Notes: generated from the letters alone by a model not told the origin. A stretch of 55,558 nucleotides of DNA from Deltaproteobacteria bacterium (GCA_021817345.1 JAKAVC010000012.1:1-55558); one strand, 5' to 3'; positions 18,404 through 27,847 are shown, counted from the stretch's first letter. Numbers and translations are program-made.

Positions 18404-18652
18404 ATGGATCGTCGCTTCGAGGAAGTTTCCTCCAGGGTGCTCACCGTTCAGGAAGTCTCGCGCTACCTCAAGGTTCACCCCTCGACCATTTACCGGATGC
18501 TGAAGCGCAACGAGTTGCCGGCCTTTCGGGTCGGGAGCGACTGGCGTTTCACGGTCGAGGCGATTGACCAGTGGCGGGCCAAGGTCGAGGCGGGAGAGTC
18601 TGCTTCACCGTCGCGAGAGCTTCGCGGGGAGAGCCAGGGCTTGTCCAAGTAG
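18404..18652 (+). CDS. Small excisionase-type helix-turn-helix DNA-binding protein
   Basis: The 82-residue protein is almost entirely one HTH_17-type domain: LTVQEVSRYLKVHPSTIYRMLKRNELPAFRVGSDWRF followed by IDQWRAKVE. This is the pattern of small MerR-like excisionase or DNA-binding proteins. The start at 18404 is chosen because GGAGGT lies just upstream and the earlier in-frame ATG at 18362 has none. Its targets are unknown. It sits alone behind the aro operon and ends at a strong terminator, with no integrase nearby, so a regulatory role is more likely than excision. Confidence 0.85.
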   Translation: MDRRFEEVSSRVLTVQEVSRYLKVHPSTIYRMLKRNELPAFRVGSDWRFTVEAIDQWRAKVEAGESASPSRELRGESQGLSK

Positions 18653-18656
18653 CGCG

Positions 18657-18691
18657 AAAGGCCCGGCTCTCGCGCAACGAGCCGGGCCTTT
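18657..18691. terminator. Strong bidirectional intrinsic terminator
   Basis: A perfect 13-base inverted repeat AAAGGCCCGGCTC / GAGCCGGGCCTTT encloses a nine-base loop. The A-tract and T-tract at the two ends let it work on either strand. It separates the HTH gene (ends 18652, plus) from the convergent phosphotriesterase-like gene (ends 18704, minus). Confidence 0.9.
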
Positions 18692-18703
18692 CGGTATCAC
18701 CAT

Positions 18704-19657
18704 TCAGGCCTGGAAGTAACGGCGCGGGTTTTCCACCAGCATCGTATCGATCTTTTCCTGCGCAACGCCCGCCTTTCTGAGCGCCGGCACGATATTCTTG
18801 AAAACGTGCGTCGGCTTCCAGTTCTCAACCAGGCGCGCCACCTGCGGCGTGATCTCAAGCCCCCGCCCGAGCCAGCACGCAACGCTGTCGTGCGACAGCA
18901 CGATCTGGCGCTCGAAGCCTATTCCCAACAGGCCGATCAGCGCCGCAAGGCGCAAGCGGTCGGGATGGACGAAATCGAGCCCGAAGCGGTCGAAGCCAAG
19001 AAACGAGCCGCGGTCGAGCATATCGGTGTGATACTTCAGATCCGCCGAGCCGCAGCTATGGCCGATTATCACGTGGTTCAGGTCCACGCCCTCGGAGGCG
19101 AAGATATCGAGCTGCTCGCGGCCCATCGTTCCTTCTTCAGTATGGGTGGTTATCGGAACTCCGGTGCGGCGATGGGCGCGGGCGGCGGCGCGCAGGCACA
19201 TCTCCTCGTACGGAGTGATCTGGCCCTTGCCGGTCGCGCACTTGATAATCCCGGCCTTGATACCGGTGTCGCCGATACCCTTGGTAATCTCGGTGACGTA
19301 AACCTCGGTTATCTCTTCGACCGAGCGCTGCTTGAAATACGGCGTGTTGCCGAGGTCTTCCTTGTAGAGGCCGGTCGCGCACACGATGTTGACGCCGGTC
19401 GCCGCCGCGACTTCCGCCGCGAACGTGACGTCGCGTCCGATATCCATCGGACAGGGATCGACGAACGTGCTGAGTCCGAGGTCGCGCAGTTCCTTAAGCT
19501 GCTCGACGCAGTTCTTGAGGGCCGCCTTGCGATCGAATTTCGGGACAGAGCAGTCGAGCTCCCATCCCGCCCATCCGATCAGCAGATGCTCATGCATCAG
19601 GGTGACCCCGAGCTTGTCGGGACTGACGGTTCCAGTGGCAGTGTTAATCGCCTTCAT
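18704..19657 (-). CDS. Phosphotriesterase-family metal hydrolase (lactonase-like)
   Basis: About 317 residues with the binuclear amidohydrolase pattern: HEH near residues 22-24, the carboxylated Lys in GIKAGIIKCATG, His in THTEEGT, His in IGHSCGSADLKYH and Asp in LSHDSVACW. PTE-family members outside true phosphotriesterases are mostly lactonases, including those acting on homoserine lactones; the substrate cannot be told here. The open frame extends to 19795, but TVSPDKLGVTLMHEHL starts right after the ATG at 19657, which has AAAGGAG at a workable distance (an ATG at 19666 is too close to it). It has no signal peptide. Confidence 0.9.
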   Translation of the reverse strand: MKAINTATGTVSPDKLGVTLMHEHLLIGWAGWELDCSVPKFDRKAALKNCVEQLKELRDLGLSTFVDPCPMDIGRDVTFAAEVAAATGVNIVCATGLYKEDLGNTPYFKQRSVEEITEVYVTEITKGIGDTGIKAGIIKCATGKGQITPYEEMCLRAAARAHRRTGVPITTHTEEGTMGREQLDIFASEGVDLNHVIIGHSCGSADLKYHTDMLDRGSFLGFDRFGLDFVHPDRLRLAALIGLLGIGFERQIVLSHDSVACWLGRGLEITPQVARLVENWKPTHVFKNIVPALRKAGVAQEKIDTMLVENPRRYFQA

Positions 19658-19852
19658 TTCTGGCATCGCTCCTTTCGCCCATCCCGGACGCCGCCCTATT
19701 GCGGCAACGCCGATGCCGGACGCGCGAATCTTACTTAAATCCGCGGCCCGGGCCGACCGCCGGCGCCGGCAAGCCAGCGCCGCCCCGGACCGCAAAGTCT
19801 CGCGGGGAACTTAGCCCCGCACGAAGCGGCCGGTCAAACTGGCAATGCCGGG

Positions 19853-20422
19853 TCAGTTGCTTTCGCCGTGACGCGCAAAAAGCGTGGAGATGAACACCAG
19901 CGCGACGCCGATCGTGATCGCCATATCGGCGACGTTGAACACCGGGTAGTTCAGCTCGTAGTAGTGCACGCGGATGAAATCGATCACCAGGCCTCCGCGC
20001 ACGGCCCGGTCGATGAGATTGCCGAGCGCCCCCGCCATTATCAGCGTAAAAGCAAAGGACGAAAGCGTAATCCGTTCGTTGTGGTAAATCAGGTAGAGCA
20101 ACACCACTATCGCCGCGCTGGTCAGTGTGAAGAGGAACGCGACGCGGAAGTAGGCCGGAAGCGTGGCGAACATGCTGAATGCCGCGCCGGGATTCCGCGT
20201 GTACGTGATATCGAACCAGTGGGGGATGACCGGGATGCTCTGGTAGAGCGTCATGCGCGCGCTCACGTAATACTTGCTCCACTGATCGAGCACGACGATC
20301 GGTACTGCGACCATCCCGACCAGGATCGCAAGCGTGCGCATCCGCGCCGCCCGCTCGCCGGAGGGTGTCTCGGGCGCGGTCTCGGACGTCTCGGACGTTT
20401 GCGTGGTTTTCAGCTCAGGCAC
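19853..20422 (-). CDS. lspA: Lipoprotein signal peptidase
   Basis: The 189-residue inner-membrane aspartyl protease cleaves signal peptides of prolipoproteins. It shows LDQWSKYYV near the first helix, TRNPGAAFSMF, and the two catalytic aspartate blocks GNLIDRAVRGGLVIDFI and FNVADMAITIG. Four hydrophobic segments are evident. The first 25 residues are a polar Thr/Glu-rich tail unlike typical members. It overlaps ileS by eight bases; ileS-lspA is a widespread operon. Several lipoproteins in this window are its likely substrates. Confidence 0.96.
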   Translation of the reverse strand: MPELKTTQTSETSETAPETPSGERAARMRTLAILVGMVAVPIVVLDQWSKYYVSARMTLYQSIPVIPHWFDITYTRNPGAAFSMFATLPAYFRVAFLFTLTSAAIVVLLYLIYHNERITLSSFAFTLIMAGALGNLIDRAVRGGLVIDFIRVHYYELNYPVFNVADMAITIGVALVFISTLFARHGESN

Positions 20423-23300
20423 GGATCACCGCCCGGCATCGCCGGCACAACTCCGCATCGCCCTCGTCCGTGTAATACGTCCAGCATCGCTGGCATTTGC
20501 GCCCCGGCGCGCGCCGAGCGGCGATCGCCACCGGCACTTCGGGGCTCAGCCGCACAAACGTACCGTCAACGTTGAAATCGCCGCGTCCCTGCGCGGCCTC
20601 GCGCAGCCGTCGCGCCTCTTCGGGGGCAAGGAGCGCCACGTCGGATACGATAAAGAGTTCCTTCAGGCTCTCGCGATAGCGCGCGAGCATCTCGCCGAAC
20701 CCCTCGGCACCGCCGTCGGCCGCGAGCGCGACCACGGCTTCGAGTCCCGGACCGATGATGCCCGCCTGACGCATCGTTTCGAGCACCTTGAGCGCCTCGG
20801 AACGAAGCTCAAGCAACCGGTCCCATCGCGCGATAAGTTCCGCGTCGGACCATTCGGGACGCGGTTCGGCGAACTTCAGAAGATGCACGCTCGCGGCGCG
20901 CTCGCCCGGCATGTGCGAGCAAATCTCGTCGGCCGTGTACGGGATAAGCGGCGCGACAATCCGCATCATCGCGTCGAGCACCAGGTAAAGCGCGGTCTGC
21001 GCCGAGCGCCGCTCTCGCGAATCCTCGCCCGAGCAATAGAGACGGTCGCGCGCCACGTCGAAGTAAAGAGAACTCAAATCGACAACCGCGAAGTTGAGCA
21101 CCGTGTGGTAAACCGCCTGGAAGTCGTAGTTCTCATAGGCGCGGCGCGTGTCGGCCTTGAGCCTTTCGGCGCGCGCGAGGATAAAACGGTCGAACTCGAG
21201 CATCTCGGGATACGCGACCGAATTGCGCGCCGGGTCGAAGTCGGCCAGGTTTCCGAGCATGAAGCGGCAGGTGTTGCGAATCTTGCGGTACGCCTCGGAC
21301 ACCGCGCCGTAGATCGTCGGGCCGAGGTTCATGTCTGACGAAAAGTCGAGCGAGGCGTACACCAGCCGCATCACGTCCGCGCCGAGCCGGTTGACCGCGT
21401 CGATTGCGTCCTCGGAATTGCCGAGCGACTTCGACATCTTGCGCCCCTGCTCATCCAGCGTAAGCCCGTGGCTGATGACGTTGCGGAACGGCGCCCTCCC
21501 ACGCTCGGCCACCGCGCACATGAGCGACGACTGAAACCATCCGCGCGCCTGCTCGACCGCTTCGAGGTACGCGTCGGCCGGCCATGAAAGCTCCGGGCGT
21601 TTCGCCAGCACCGCGGCCTGCGAGCTTCCCGAGTCGAACCACACGTCGAGTACGTCCTCTTCCTTGGTGAAGGAAGCGCCGCCGCAATTCGCGCACCTGA
21701 GCGAGGGCGCCGCGAAGTCCTCGGCCGGGCGGACAAACCATGCGTCCGAGCCTTCGCGCTGGAAAATCTCCTCGACCCGCTTCATGGTTTCGATATCGAG
21801 GCTCACCTCGCCGCATCCTGCGCATCTGAGCGCCGGAATCGGCACGCCCCACGCGCGCTGGCGCGAAAGACACCAGTCGGGCCGCGTCTCGGTCATGTTG
21901 CGGATCCGGTCGCGCGCCCATCCGGGAACCCACCGGACCGCGTCTATCTGTTCGAGTATCCTGCGGCGCAGGTCCTTATGGTCAACGCGCAGGAACCATT
22001 GCTCAGTGGCGCGGAAGATGAGCGGATTCTTGCATCGCCAGCAGTGCGGGTAACTGTGCTTGAAGTTCTCGTGATGGAGCAGCGCGCCGCGTTTCTGAAG
22101 CTCCGCGACGATAGCGGGATTCGCCTTGAAAACATTCGTCCCCGCCCATTGCCCCGCCTCTGCCGTAAAGACGCCGTCGCCGCCGACCGGAGTCAGCGGC
22201 TTCAACTGATACAGGTTGCCGACCACGAAGTCTTCGTAGCCGTGGCCTGGCGCGGTATGGACCAATCCGGTGCCGGCGTCGGCGGTCACGTGTCCGCCAT
22301 ACATCAGCTTAACGTCGCGCTCGGCGAACGGATGCCGGAAGATGTCCTTGCCGTCGAGCGCCTTGAGCGCCTCGCGCGAGAGCGCAATCCGCTTTTCGAC
22401 CTTGAGCGCGCACGCCTTCTCGACATCGTCGGCAAGACGGGCGGCCACGATGTAATATCGCTCGCCCACCTTGAGCGCGACGTAATCGAACGTCTCGTTG
22501 AGGCAGATGCCGAGGTTGGCGGGCAGCGTCCACGGAGTCGTTGTCCAGATGACCGCGAATAGGCGCCCCGTCCGATGCGCCGCGGAGAGCTCGGCGCCGT
22601 CCGAGGGATTGGCGGCAAGCGCGGCGGCGTCGGGCACGTTAGCGTTGAGCGCGAAGGCAACGTAAATCGACGGCGATTCGTGCTCGGCGTATTCGACCTC
22701 GGCCTCGGCCAGGGCTGTGCGGCACGAGAAGCACCAGTGCACCGGGCGAAGCCCGCGGTAAACGTATCCCTCCTCGACCAGGTGGCGCAGCACGCCGATC
22801 TCGGCCGCGTCGTACTCGGGCGCGAAAGTCAGGTACGGATGCTCCCAGTCGCCAAGCACGCCGAGGCGGCGGAAATCCGAGCGCTGAATATCGATCCACT
22901 TCTGCGCGTAATCGCGGCATAGCCGGCGCAGTTCGAGCTTCGGGATTGTGCGGGCGCGCGCGCCGAGATCGCGGGTCACGCGATGCTCGATCGGCATCCC
23001 GTGGCAGTCCCATCCGGGAACGAACGGCGTGCGAAAGCCCAGCATCGAGCGCGACCGCACGACGAAATCCTTGAGTATCTTGTTGAGCGCGGTTCCCAGA
23101 TGGACCCGCCCGTTCGCGTAGGGCGGACCGTCGTGGAGCACCCACGGCGGGTCATTACGGCGCGCTTCCATCAGGCGCGCGTAGAGGTCCATCCCGTCCC
23201 ATTTCTTAAGGAGTTCCGGCTCCCGCTTGGGCAGATTCGCCTTCATCGGGAAGTCGGTACTGGGAAGCTTAAGTGTCGATTTGTAGTCGCTTTCGGCCAC
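20415..23300 (-). CDS. ileS: Isoleucyl-tRNA synthetase
   Basis: The roughly 960-residue class I synthetase charges tRNA-Ile. It has the HIGH-type motif GPPYANGRVHLGTALNKILKD, an editing domain with TTPWTLPANLG and the GTGLVHTAPGHGYEDF block, the KMSKS motif (DEQGRKMSKSLGN), and a C-terminal zinc ribbon CQRCWTYYTDEGDAELCRRC. The frame opens at GTG 23333, but family N-termini (DYKSTLKLPSTDFPMKANLPKREPE) fit a GTG start at 23300 better; neither has a convincing ribosome-binding site, so the start is uncertain. Confidence 0.96.
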   Translation of the reverse strand: MAESDYKSTLKLPSTDFPMKANLPKREPELLKKWDGMDLYARLMEARRNDPPWVLHDGPPYANGRVHLGTALNKILKDFVVRSRSMLGFRTPFVPGWDCHGMPIEHRVTRDLGARARTIPKLELRRLCRDYAQKWIDIQRSDFRRLGVLGDWEHPYLTFAPEYDAAEIGVLRHLVEEGYVYRGLRPVHWCFSCRTALAEAEVEYAEHESPSIYVAFALNANVPDAAALAANPSDGAELSAAHRTGRLFAVIWTTTPWTLPANLGICLNETFDYVALKVGERYYIVAARLADDVEKACALKVEKRIALSREALKALDGKDIFRHPFAERDVKLMYGGHVTADAGTGLVHTAPGHGYEDFVVGNLYQLKPLTPVGGDGVFTAEAGQWAGTNVFKANPAIVAELQKRGALLHHENFKHSYPHCWRCKNPLIFRATEQWFLRVDHKDLRRRILEQIDAVRWVPGWARDRIRNMTETRPDWCLSRQRAWGVPIPALRCAGCGEVSLDIETMKRVEEIFQREGSDAWFVRPAEDFAAPSLRCANCGGASFTKEEDVLDVWFDSGSSQAAVLAKRPELSWPADAYLEAVEQARGWFQSSLMCAVAERGRAPFRNVISHGLTLDEQGRKMSKSLGNSEDAIDAVNRLGADVMRLVYASLDFSSDMNLGPTIYGAVSEAYRKIRNTCRFMLGNLADFDPARNSVAYPEMLEFDRFILARAERLKADTRRAYENYDFQAVYHTVLNFAVVDLSSLYFDVARDRLYCSGEDSRERRSAQTALYLVLDAMMRIVAPLIPYTADEICSHMPGERAASVHLLKFAEPRPEWSDAELIARWDRLLELRSEALKVLETMRQAGIIGPGLEAVVALAADGGAEGFGEMLARYRESLKELFIVSDVALLAPEEARRLREAAQGRGDFNVDGTFVRLSPEVPVAIAARRAPGRKCQRCWTYYTDEGDAELCRRCRAVIRA

Positions 23301-23498
23301 GGATGTGATTCGACGCGCCGGTGAGCGGCGCACCGCTTTCTCAAGTCCTGTTCAGGATTTCCTTGCGCACAGGATAACTTAGCGTGGAGTCCTTCGCGAG
23401 TACGGAAGCCGCCGCGCGGGCCGATATCAGCATGGCGCACCGCGAGCGCGATTCGCAACCGCGGCCGCCGTCTGGAGGACGCTGCCGAAAAACGCTAT

Positions 23499-23527
23499 TT
23501 GAAAAGGAACAGCGCGGCTCGTATTAT
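23499..23527 (+). promoter_or_regulatory. Sigma-70 type promoter for the second CoA-transferase operon
   Basis: TTGAAA at 23499-23504 and TATTAT at 23522-23527 are separated by exactly 17 bases, a near-consensus -35/-10 pair. Transcription would begin about 23534, giving a leader of roughly 24 bases before the ATG at 23558. It lies in a short AT-richer stretch between divergent ileS and the 84-residue gene. Confidence 0.65.
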
Positions 23528-23557
23528 TCACCCACAATTTAGCGGCCGTTATCAATT

Positions 23558-23812
23558 ATGGCACTCAGGAAAGTCACGCTCTTCGATAAGCCCGGCTCCG
23601 CGGTCATGCCTGTGGACGAGGAAGGACAGGCCAAACCGTGCGTGCTTGGCGTCAGATGGGTCAATCCCGACACTTTCGAGACTATCCGCGTGCGCGGCGG
23701 AGTTCGTACCGGCCCGCACAATGAGGTGCTCAAGAAAATCGAGCCCACGCTCGATTTGAGCCCGTTCGCGATCGACAACCTCGGCAAGGCTCCTCTCAAG
23801 GTCAAAAAATGA
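23558..23812 (+). CDS. Unknown 84-residue protein coupled to CoA-transferase pair 2
   Basis: I do not recognise this protein. It is 84 residues, soluble and without cysteine motifs apart from one Cys in KPCVLG, and looks beta-rich (RKVTLFDKPGSAVMPVDEEG, then LGVRWVNPDTFETIRVRGG). Its stop overlaps the next gene's ATG by four bases (ATGA at 23809-23812), and a good promoter lies just upstream, so it appears to be the first gene of the CoA-transferase operon. It could be a small accessory subunit. No strong ribosome-binding site is visible, consistent with a short leader. Confidence 0.75.
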   Translation: MALRKVTLFDKPGSAVMPVDEEGQAKPCVLGVRWVNPDTFETIRVRGGVRTGPHNEVLKKIEPTLDLSPFAIDNLGKAPLKVKK

Positions 23813-25017
23813 GCGAGGACGCGGGTGCTCTGGCGGGCCTAAGGGTGCTCGACCTAAGCACCTATCGGGGTCATCTTGCGGCCCGGCTGCTGGCCGACTT
23901 GGGCGCTGACGTCATCAAGGTCGAGCCCCCCGCAGGCGACATCGCGCGCCGGATCGGCCCGTTCGTCGATGACCGGCCGCATCGCGACCGCAGCCTCTTC
24001 TTCTGGTTCTACAATCTCAACAAACGCTCGCTGACGCTGGATATAGAGAATCCGCGCGGCCGCGAACTTTTCCTCGACCTTGCGCGCGCGGCCGACGTTG
24101 TCGTCGAGAGCTTCGCGCCGGGCGAGATGGCGCGGATGGGCCTTGGATGGGACGAGCTTCATCGCCTGAATCCGGCGCTCGTGATGCTGTCGATTGCGCC
24201 GTTCGGACAGACTGGTCCCTATCGCGATTTCGAGGCGGACGACACGGTTTTGACCGCGCTTTCCGGGATGCTCTACGTCAACGGCTATCCGGGCCGTCAG
24301 CCGGTTCGCCCGCTCGGCCTTCAGGCCTATCATAGCGCGGCCTACTACGGCGCTATCGCCGCGATGTGCGCGCTGCTCGCGCGCGATCGCGACGCGGTGG
24401 GCCAATGGGTCGATCTCAGCATGCAGGAAGCGACGGCGGCCGCGGTCGAGCACGTCGCGGGCAGCTATTTCGGTCAGAACTTCGTTGAACCTAGGCGCGG
24501 AACGCTGCATTGGAGCCGGTTCTTCCGGGTCGCGCGATGCCGCGACGGATATGTCATGCACTGCACGCTCGGCGACTGGACCTCGCTCATCGAATGGGTC
24601 AAAAGCGAGGGCAAGGCGCAGGATCTCGCCGATCCCAGGTGGGAGGATATCGGCTACCGCGCCGAGCACGCCGAGCATCTGTTCGACGTGCTCGACGAAT
24701 GGGTCAAGGATTACGAGTGCAAAGAACTGCTCGAACGCGCGCAGGCGCTCCGGCAGCCCTACGCGATCGTGCAGGGTCCCGAGGCGATGCTTGAGGACGA
24801 GCAGCTCGCCGCGCGCGGCTTTTTCGTCGAGGTCGAGCATCCGGAGCTTGGCCGCAAGTTTCGTTATCCGGGTGCGCCGTACCTGTTCAACGGCACGCCG
24901 TGGCGCGTCAGGCGCCGTCCGCCGCTTCTCGGCGAGCATACCGGTGAGATCCTGCGCGACGACCTCGGCCTTGAGCCCGCCGAGATCGCCGCGCTTTACG
25001 CGCAGGGGATTGTCTAG
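23809..25017 (+). CDS. Class III CoA-transferase-like protein, catalytic Asp absent, pair 2
   Basis: The 402-residue CaiB/BaiF protein shows LRVLDLSTYRGHLAARLLADLGADVIKVEPP, NLNKRSLTLDIENPRG, ADVVVESFAPGEMARMGLG, IAPFGQTGPYRD and GQWVDLSMQEAT. At the catalytic position it reads LQAYHSAAYYGA, with Tyr174 or His175 instead of Asp, counting back from the conserved GQ. As in pair 1, the Asp-less gene is translated first. It overlaps the 84-residue gene by four bases and is followed three bases later by the Asp-bearing partner. A role as a partner subunit is inferred. Confidence 0.9.
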   Translation: MSEDAGALAGLRVLDLSTYRGHLAARLLADLGADVIKVEPPAGDIARRIGPFVDDRPHRDRSLFFWFYNLNKRSLTLDIENPRGRELFLDLARAADVVVESFAPGEMARMGLGWDELHRLNPALVMLSIAPFGQTGPYRDFEADDTVLTALSGMLYVNGYPGRQPVRPLGLQAYHSAAYYGAIAAMCALLARDRDAVGQWVDLSMQEATAAAVEHVAGSYFGQNFVEPRRGTLHWSRFFRVARCRDGYVMHCTLGDWTSLIEWVKSEGKAQDLADPRWEDIGYRAEHAEHLFDVLDEWVKDYECKELLERAQALRQPYAIVQGPEAMLEDEQLAARGFFVEVEHPELGRKFRYPGAPYLFNGTPWRVRRRPPLLGEHTGEILRDDLGLEPAEIAALYAQGIV

Positions 25018-25020
25018 ACG

Positions 25021-26223
25021 ATGGGTTCGCTTGCGCTCGAAGGAGTCCGGGTACTCGACTTCACCTGGGTTGTCGCGGGACCGGTCGCGACCCGGATTCT
25101 CGCCGACAACGGCGCGGAAGTGGTCAAGATCGAACGCAAGGTGCCGCCTCCGCTGGGCGATCGCAAGCGCGGCCTGCAATGCGACCTGCATCGCAACAAG
25201 CTCTCGCTCGCCCTCAACATGGGCCATCCGCGCGGACTCGAAATCGCGCTCGACCTCGTGCGCAAGAGCGATATCGTGATCGACAATTTTTCGGCCCGCG
25301 TGATGCGCCAGTGGAGGATGGATTACGAGAGCCTGTGCCGCGTCAAGCCCGACATCATCTGCGTCAGCATGTCGGGCTTCGGGCATACCGGGCCGCGCTC
25401 GAACTTCGTCAGCTACGGGCCGACGCTCCAGGCGCTGACCGGCTACACGCGCCTGATGACCGACATCGACGGCGAACCGGCGGGTTACGGCTATTCGTAC
25501 TCGGACATGGCGGGCGGATTCACCGGAGCACTCGCCGCGCTGGCCGCGCTATGGAATCGAAGGCGCACCGGACGGGGACAGTTCGTCGATCTCTCGCAAC
25601 TGGAGGCGGTCGCGGCGCTCATCGGACCCTGCCTGCTCGATATCACCGTCAACGGCCGCGTGCCCGAGCCGCCGCTCTACAACTCCCAGGAAGCGCCCGC
25701 GGCGCCGCACGGGGTCTACCGATGCCGCGCGCTTGACGGCGACGACGACCGATGGCTCGCAATCGCCGTGCGCTCGGAGGGCGAATGGAACCGCTTCGTC
25801 GAGACGATCGGCTCGCCCGCGTGGGCGTCGGAGCCGAAATTCCGCACCCTCTATCTCCGGATGCGAAATCGCACGGAACTTGACGCGAATATCACCCGAT
25901 GGACCTCGCAGCGCCGCGCCGAGGACGCGATGGCCGCGCTTCAGAAGGCGCGTGTTCCGGCCGGTGTCGTTTCAAACGGCGCGGATATCTGCGAGCGCGA
26001 TCCTCAACTGAAAGCCCGCGGATTCTGGCCGGCGGTCGCGCGCGCCGACGGCTCTCTGACCCGGGTAAGCGGCGTTCCCTTCAAGCTTTCGGGCGGGTCG
26101 GGCTCGGTCAGAACGATCGCGCCCGAGGTCGGTGAGAACAACGATTACGTCCTGGGCGAGCTTCTCGGGATGAGCCCTGTTAAGCGCGCGGAACTTGTCG
26201 CGGCGGGCGTGGTATGGCCTTGA
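25021..26223 (+). CDS. Class III CoA-transferase (CaiB/BaiF), Asp-bearing partner of pair 2
   Basis: The 400-residue protein has all CaiB/BaiF blocks: VRVLDFTWVVAGPVATRILADNGAEVVKIER, HRNKLSLALNMGHPRG, VIDNFSARVMRQW, MSGFGHTGP and GRGQFVDLSQLEAVAAL. The catalytic aspartate is present as Asp162 in YSDMAGGF. It begins three bases after its neighbour's stop. The substrate is unknown. It is the last gene before yifB, which has its own AT-rich promoter region. Confidence 0.93.
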   Translation: MGSLALEGVRVLDFTWVVAGPVATRILADNGAEVVKIERKVPPPLGDRKRGLQCDLHRNKLSLALNMGHPRGLEIALDLVRKSDIVIDNFSARVMRQWRMDYESLCRVKPDIICVSMSGFGHTGPRSNFVSYGPTLQALTGYTRLMTDIDGEPAGYGYSYSDMAGGFTGALAALAALWNRRRTGRGQFVDLSQLEAVAALIGPCLLDITVNGRVPEPPLYNSQEAPAAPHGVYRCRALDGDDDRWLAIAVRSEGEWNRFVETIGSPAWASEPKFRTLYLRMRNRTELDANITRWTSQRRAEDAMAALQKARVPAGVVSNGADICERDPQLKARGFWPAVARADGSLTRVSGVPFKLSGGSGSVRTIAPEVGENNDYVLGELLGMSPVKRAELVAAGVVWP

Positions 26224-26244
26224 CGAGGCATGCGTTCATTTTTG

Positions 26245-26273
26245 TTTACAAATTGTCAGCATTGTTTTACATT
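26245..26273 (+). promoter_or_regulatory. Candidate promoter of yifB within an AT-rich island
   Basis: TTTACA (26245-26250) and TACATT (26268-26273) are spaced by 17 bases. The surrounding 26235-26282 is strikingly AT-rich for this genome and repeats the word TTGTTTACA three times in variant form (TTGTTTACA, TTGTTTTACA, TTGTTAACA), which could be an operator. Confidence 0.45.
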
Positions 26274-26314
26274 TTGTTAACACGCATCTCCAGTGACCTG
26301 ACGGGAGGTGAGAC

Positions 26315-27847
26315 TTGCTCGCCAGTGTTATTTCCGCGGCGCTTCAGGGCGTCGACGCTTTCCCGGTCGAAGTCGAAGTCGACATCGGCCCGGGCGTGCC
26401 CAATCTGAAGACCGTCGGCCTTGCCGAAGGCGCGGTCAAAGAGGCGCAGGAGCGCGTCAAATCGGGCATCACCAACTCCGGCTACGAATTTCCCAACCGC
26501 AAGATAACCATCAACCTCGCCCCGGCGGATATCCGCAAGGAAGGTTCCGCCTTCGATCTGCCGATCGCGCTCGGAATCCTGGCCGCCGGCGGCGAGCTGA
26601 AGAACCGCGAGCGGATGGCGAATCACCTGGTGCTGGGCGAGCTTGCGCTCGACGGCCGGGTGAAAAGAATCAAGGGCGCGTTGCCGGCCGCGCTGCTCGC
26701 CCGCGCCTCGAAATACGCGGGCGTTCTGTTGCCAAGGGAAAACGCGCTCGAAGCCTCGGTGGTTGGCGGCGAAGTTTCGATTCTCGGCGTGGACACGCTT
26801 CGCGAAGCAATCGAGTTCTTCGAGGGTCTGCACGAAATTCCGCCCACCGTTGCCAATGTCGCCGACTTGTTCAATTGCGCAAGCCGTTACGAGGTCGATT
26901 TCGCCGACGTAAAGGGACAGGAGCAGGCCAAGCGCGCGCTCGAAGTGGCGGCCGCCGGCGGCCACAACGTCTTGATGATCGGACCGCCCGGCTCGGGCAA
27001 GACGATGCTTGCCAAGCGGCTGCCGACCATCCTGCCCGCGATGACCTTTGACGAGGCGATCGAGACGACCAAGGTACACTCGGTGATGGGACTGCTCGAC
27101 GGGCGCGCGCTGATCGCGACCCGGCCGTTCCGCTCGCCCCATCACACGATTTCCGACGCGGGCCTTATCGGCGGAGGGCCGGTGCCGCGTCCCGGCGAGG
27201 TCAGCCTGGCGCATCACGGGGTGCTGTTCCTCGACGAGTTGCCGGAATTCCGGAAAAATGTGCTCGAAGTGCTGCGCCAGCCGCTGGAAGACACGCGGAT
27301 CACGATCTCGCGCGTGATGGGCACGATCACGTTCCCGGCCTCGGTGATGCTGATAGCGGCGATGAATCCCTGCCCGTGCGGTTTTTACGGCGATCTCGCG
27401 CACGAGTGCACCTGCTCGCCGCTTGCGATCCAGCGCTATCGCTCGCGCATCTCGGGTCCGCTGCTCGACCGCATCGACATCCATATCGAGGTTCCCGCCG
27501 TCAAGTACAAGGAACTGACCGACCGCAGCGCCGGCGAGCCGTCCGAGCGGATTCGCAAGCGCGTCAACCGCGCGCGCGACATCCAGTTGAAGCGGTTTGC
27601 GAATACATCATTCTTCTGCAACGCGCAGATGGGGGCGCGTGAGATGCGCGCGCATTGCCAGGTCGAAGCGTCAGGCGAACGCCTGCTCGAACTCGCGATA
27701 AACCGCCTCGGGCTCAGCGCCCGCGCCTATACCAGGATTCTCAAGGTTGCGCGCACGATCGCCGACCTGGACGAATCCGCCGATATCCAGGCCCATCATA
27801 TAAGCGAAGCGATCCAGTACCGCTCCCTCGACCGCACCGCGCTGTAA
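26315..27847 (+). CDS. comM: YifB/ComM family Mg-chelatase-like AAA+ ATPase
   Basis: The 510-residue protein has the three parts of YifB/ComM: an N-terminal ChlI-like domain ([49 protein letters not shown]), a central AAA+ domain with Walker [16 protein letters not shown] and Walker [11 protein letters not shown], and a Mg-chelatase C-terminal domain with a CPCG segment ([11 protein letters not shown]). ComM is a hexameric helicase for branch migration in natural transformation; a similar role in recombination is likely. The start is TTG 26315 behind a GGGAGGTGA ribosome-binding site. Confidence 0.94.
   Translation: MLASVISAALQGVDAFPVEVEVDIGPGVPNLKTVGLAEGAVKEAQERVKSGITNSGYEFPNRKITINLAPADIRKEGSAFDLPIALGILAAGGELKNRERMANHLVLGELALDGRVKRIKGALPAALLARASKYAGVLLPRENALEASVVGGEVSILGVDTLREAIEFFEGLHEIPPTVANVADLFNCASRYEVDFADVKGQEQAKRALEVAAAGGHNVLMIGPPGSGKTMLAKRLPTILPAMTFDEAIETTKVHSVMGLLDGRALIATRPFRSPHHTISDAGLIGGGPVPRPGEVSLAHHGVLFLDELPEFRKNVLEVLRQPLEDTRITISRVMGTITFPASVMLIAAMNPCPCGFYGDLAHECTCSPLAIQRYRSRISGPLLDRIDIHIEVPAVKYKELTDRSAGEPSERIRKRVNRARDIQLKRFANTSFFCNAQMGAREMRAHCQVEASGERLLELAINRLGLSARAYTRILKVARTIADLDESADIQAHHISEAIQYRSLDRTAL

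Noticed and set aside
23854-25386. A 510-codon minus-strand frame
   Set aside because: It is antisense to two well-supported CoA-transferase genes and shows no family motif.
26267-27484. A 405-codon minus-strand frame
   Set aside because: It is the antisense shadow of yifB; composition and lack of motifs are typical of a shadow.
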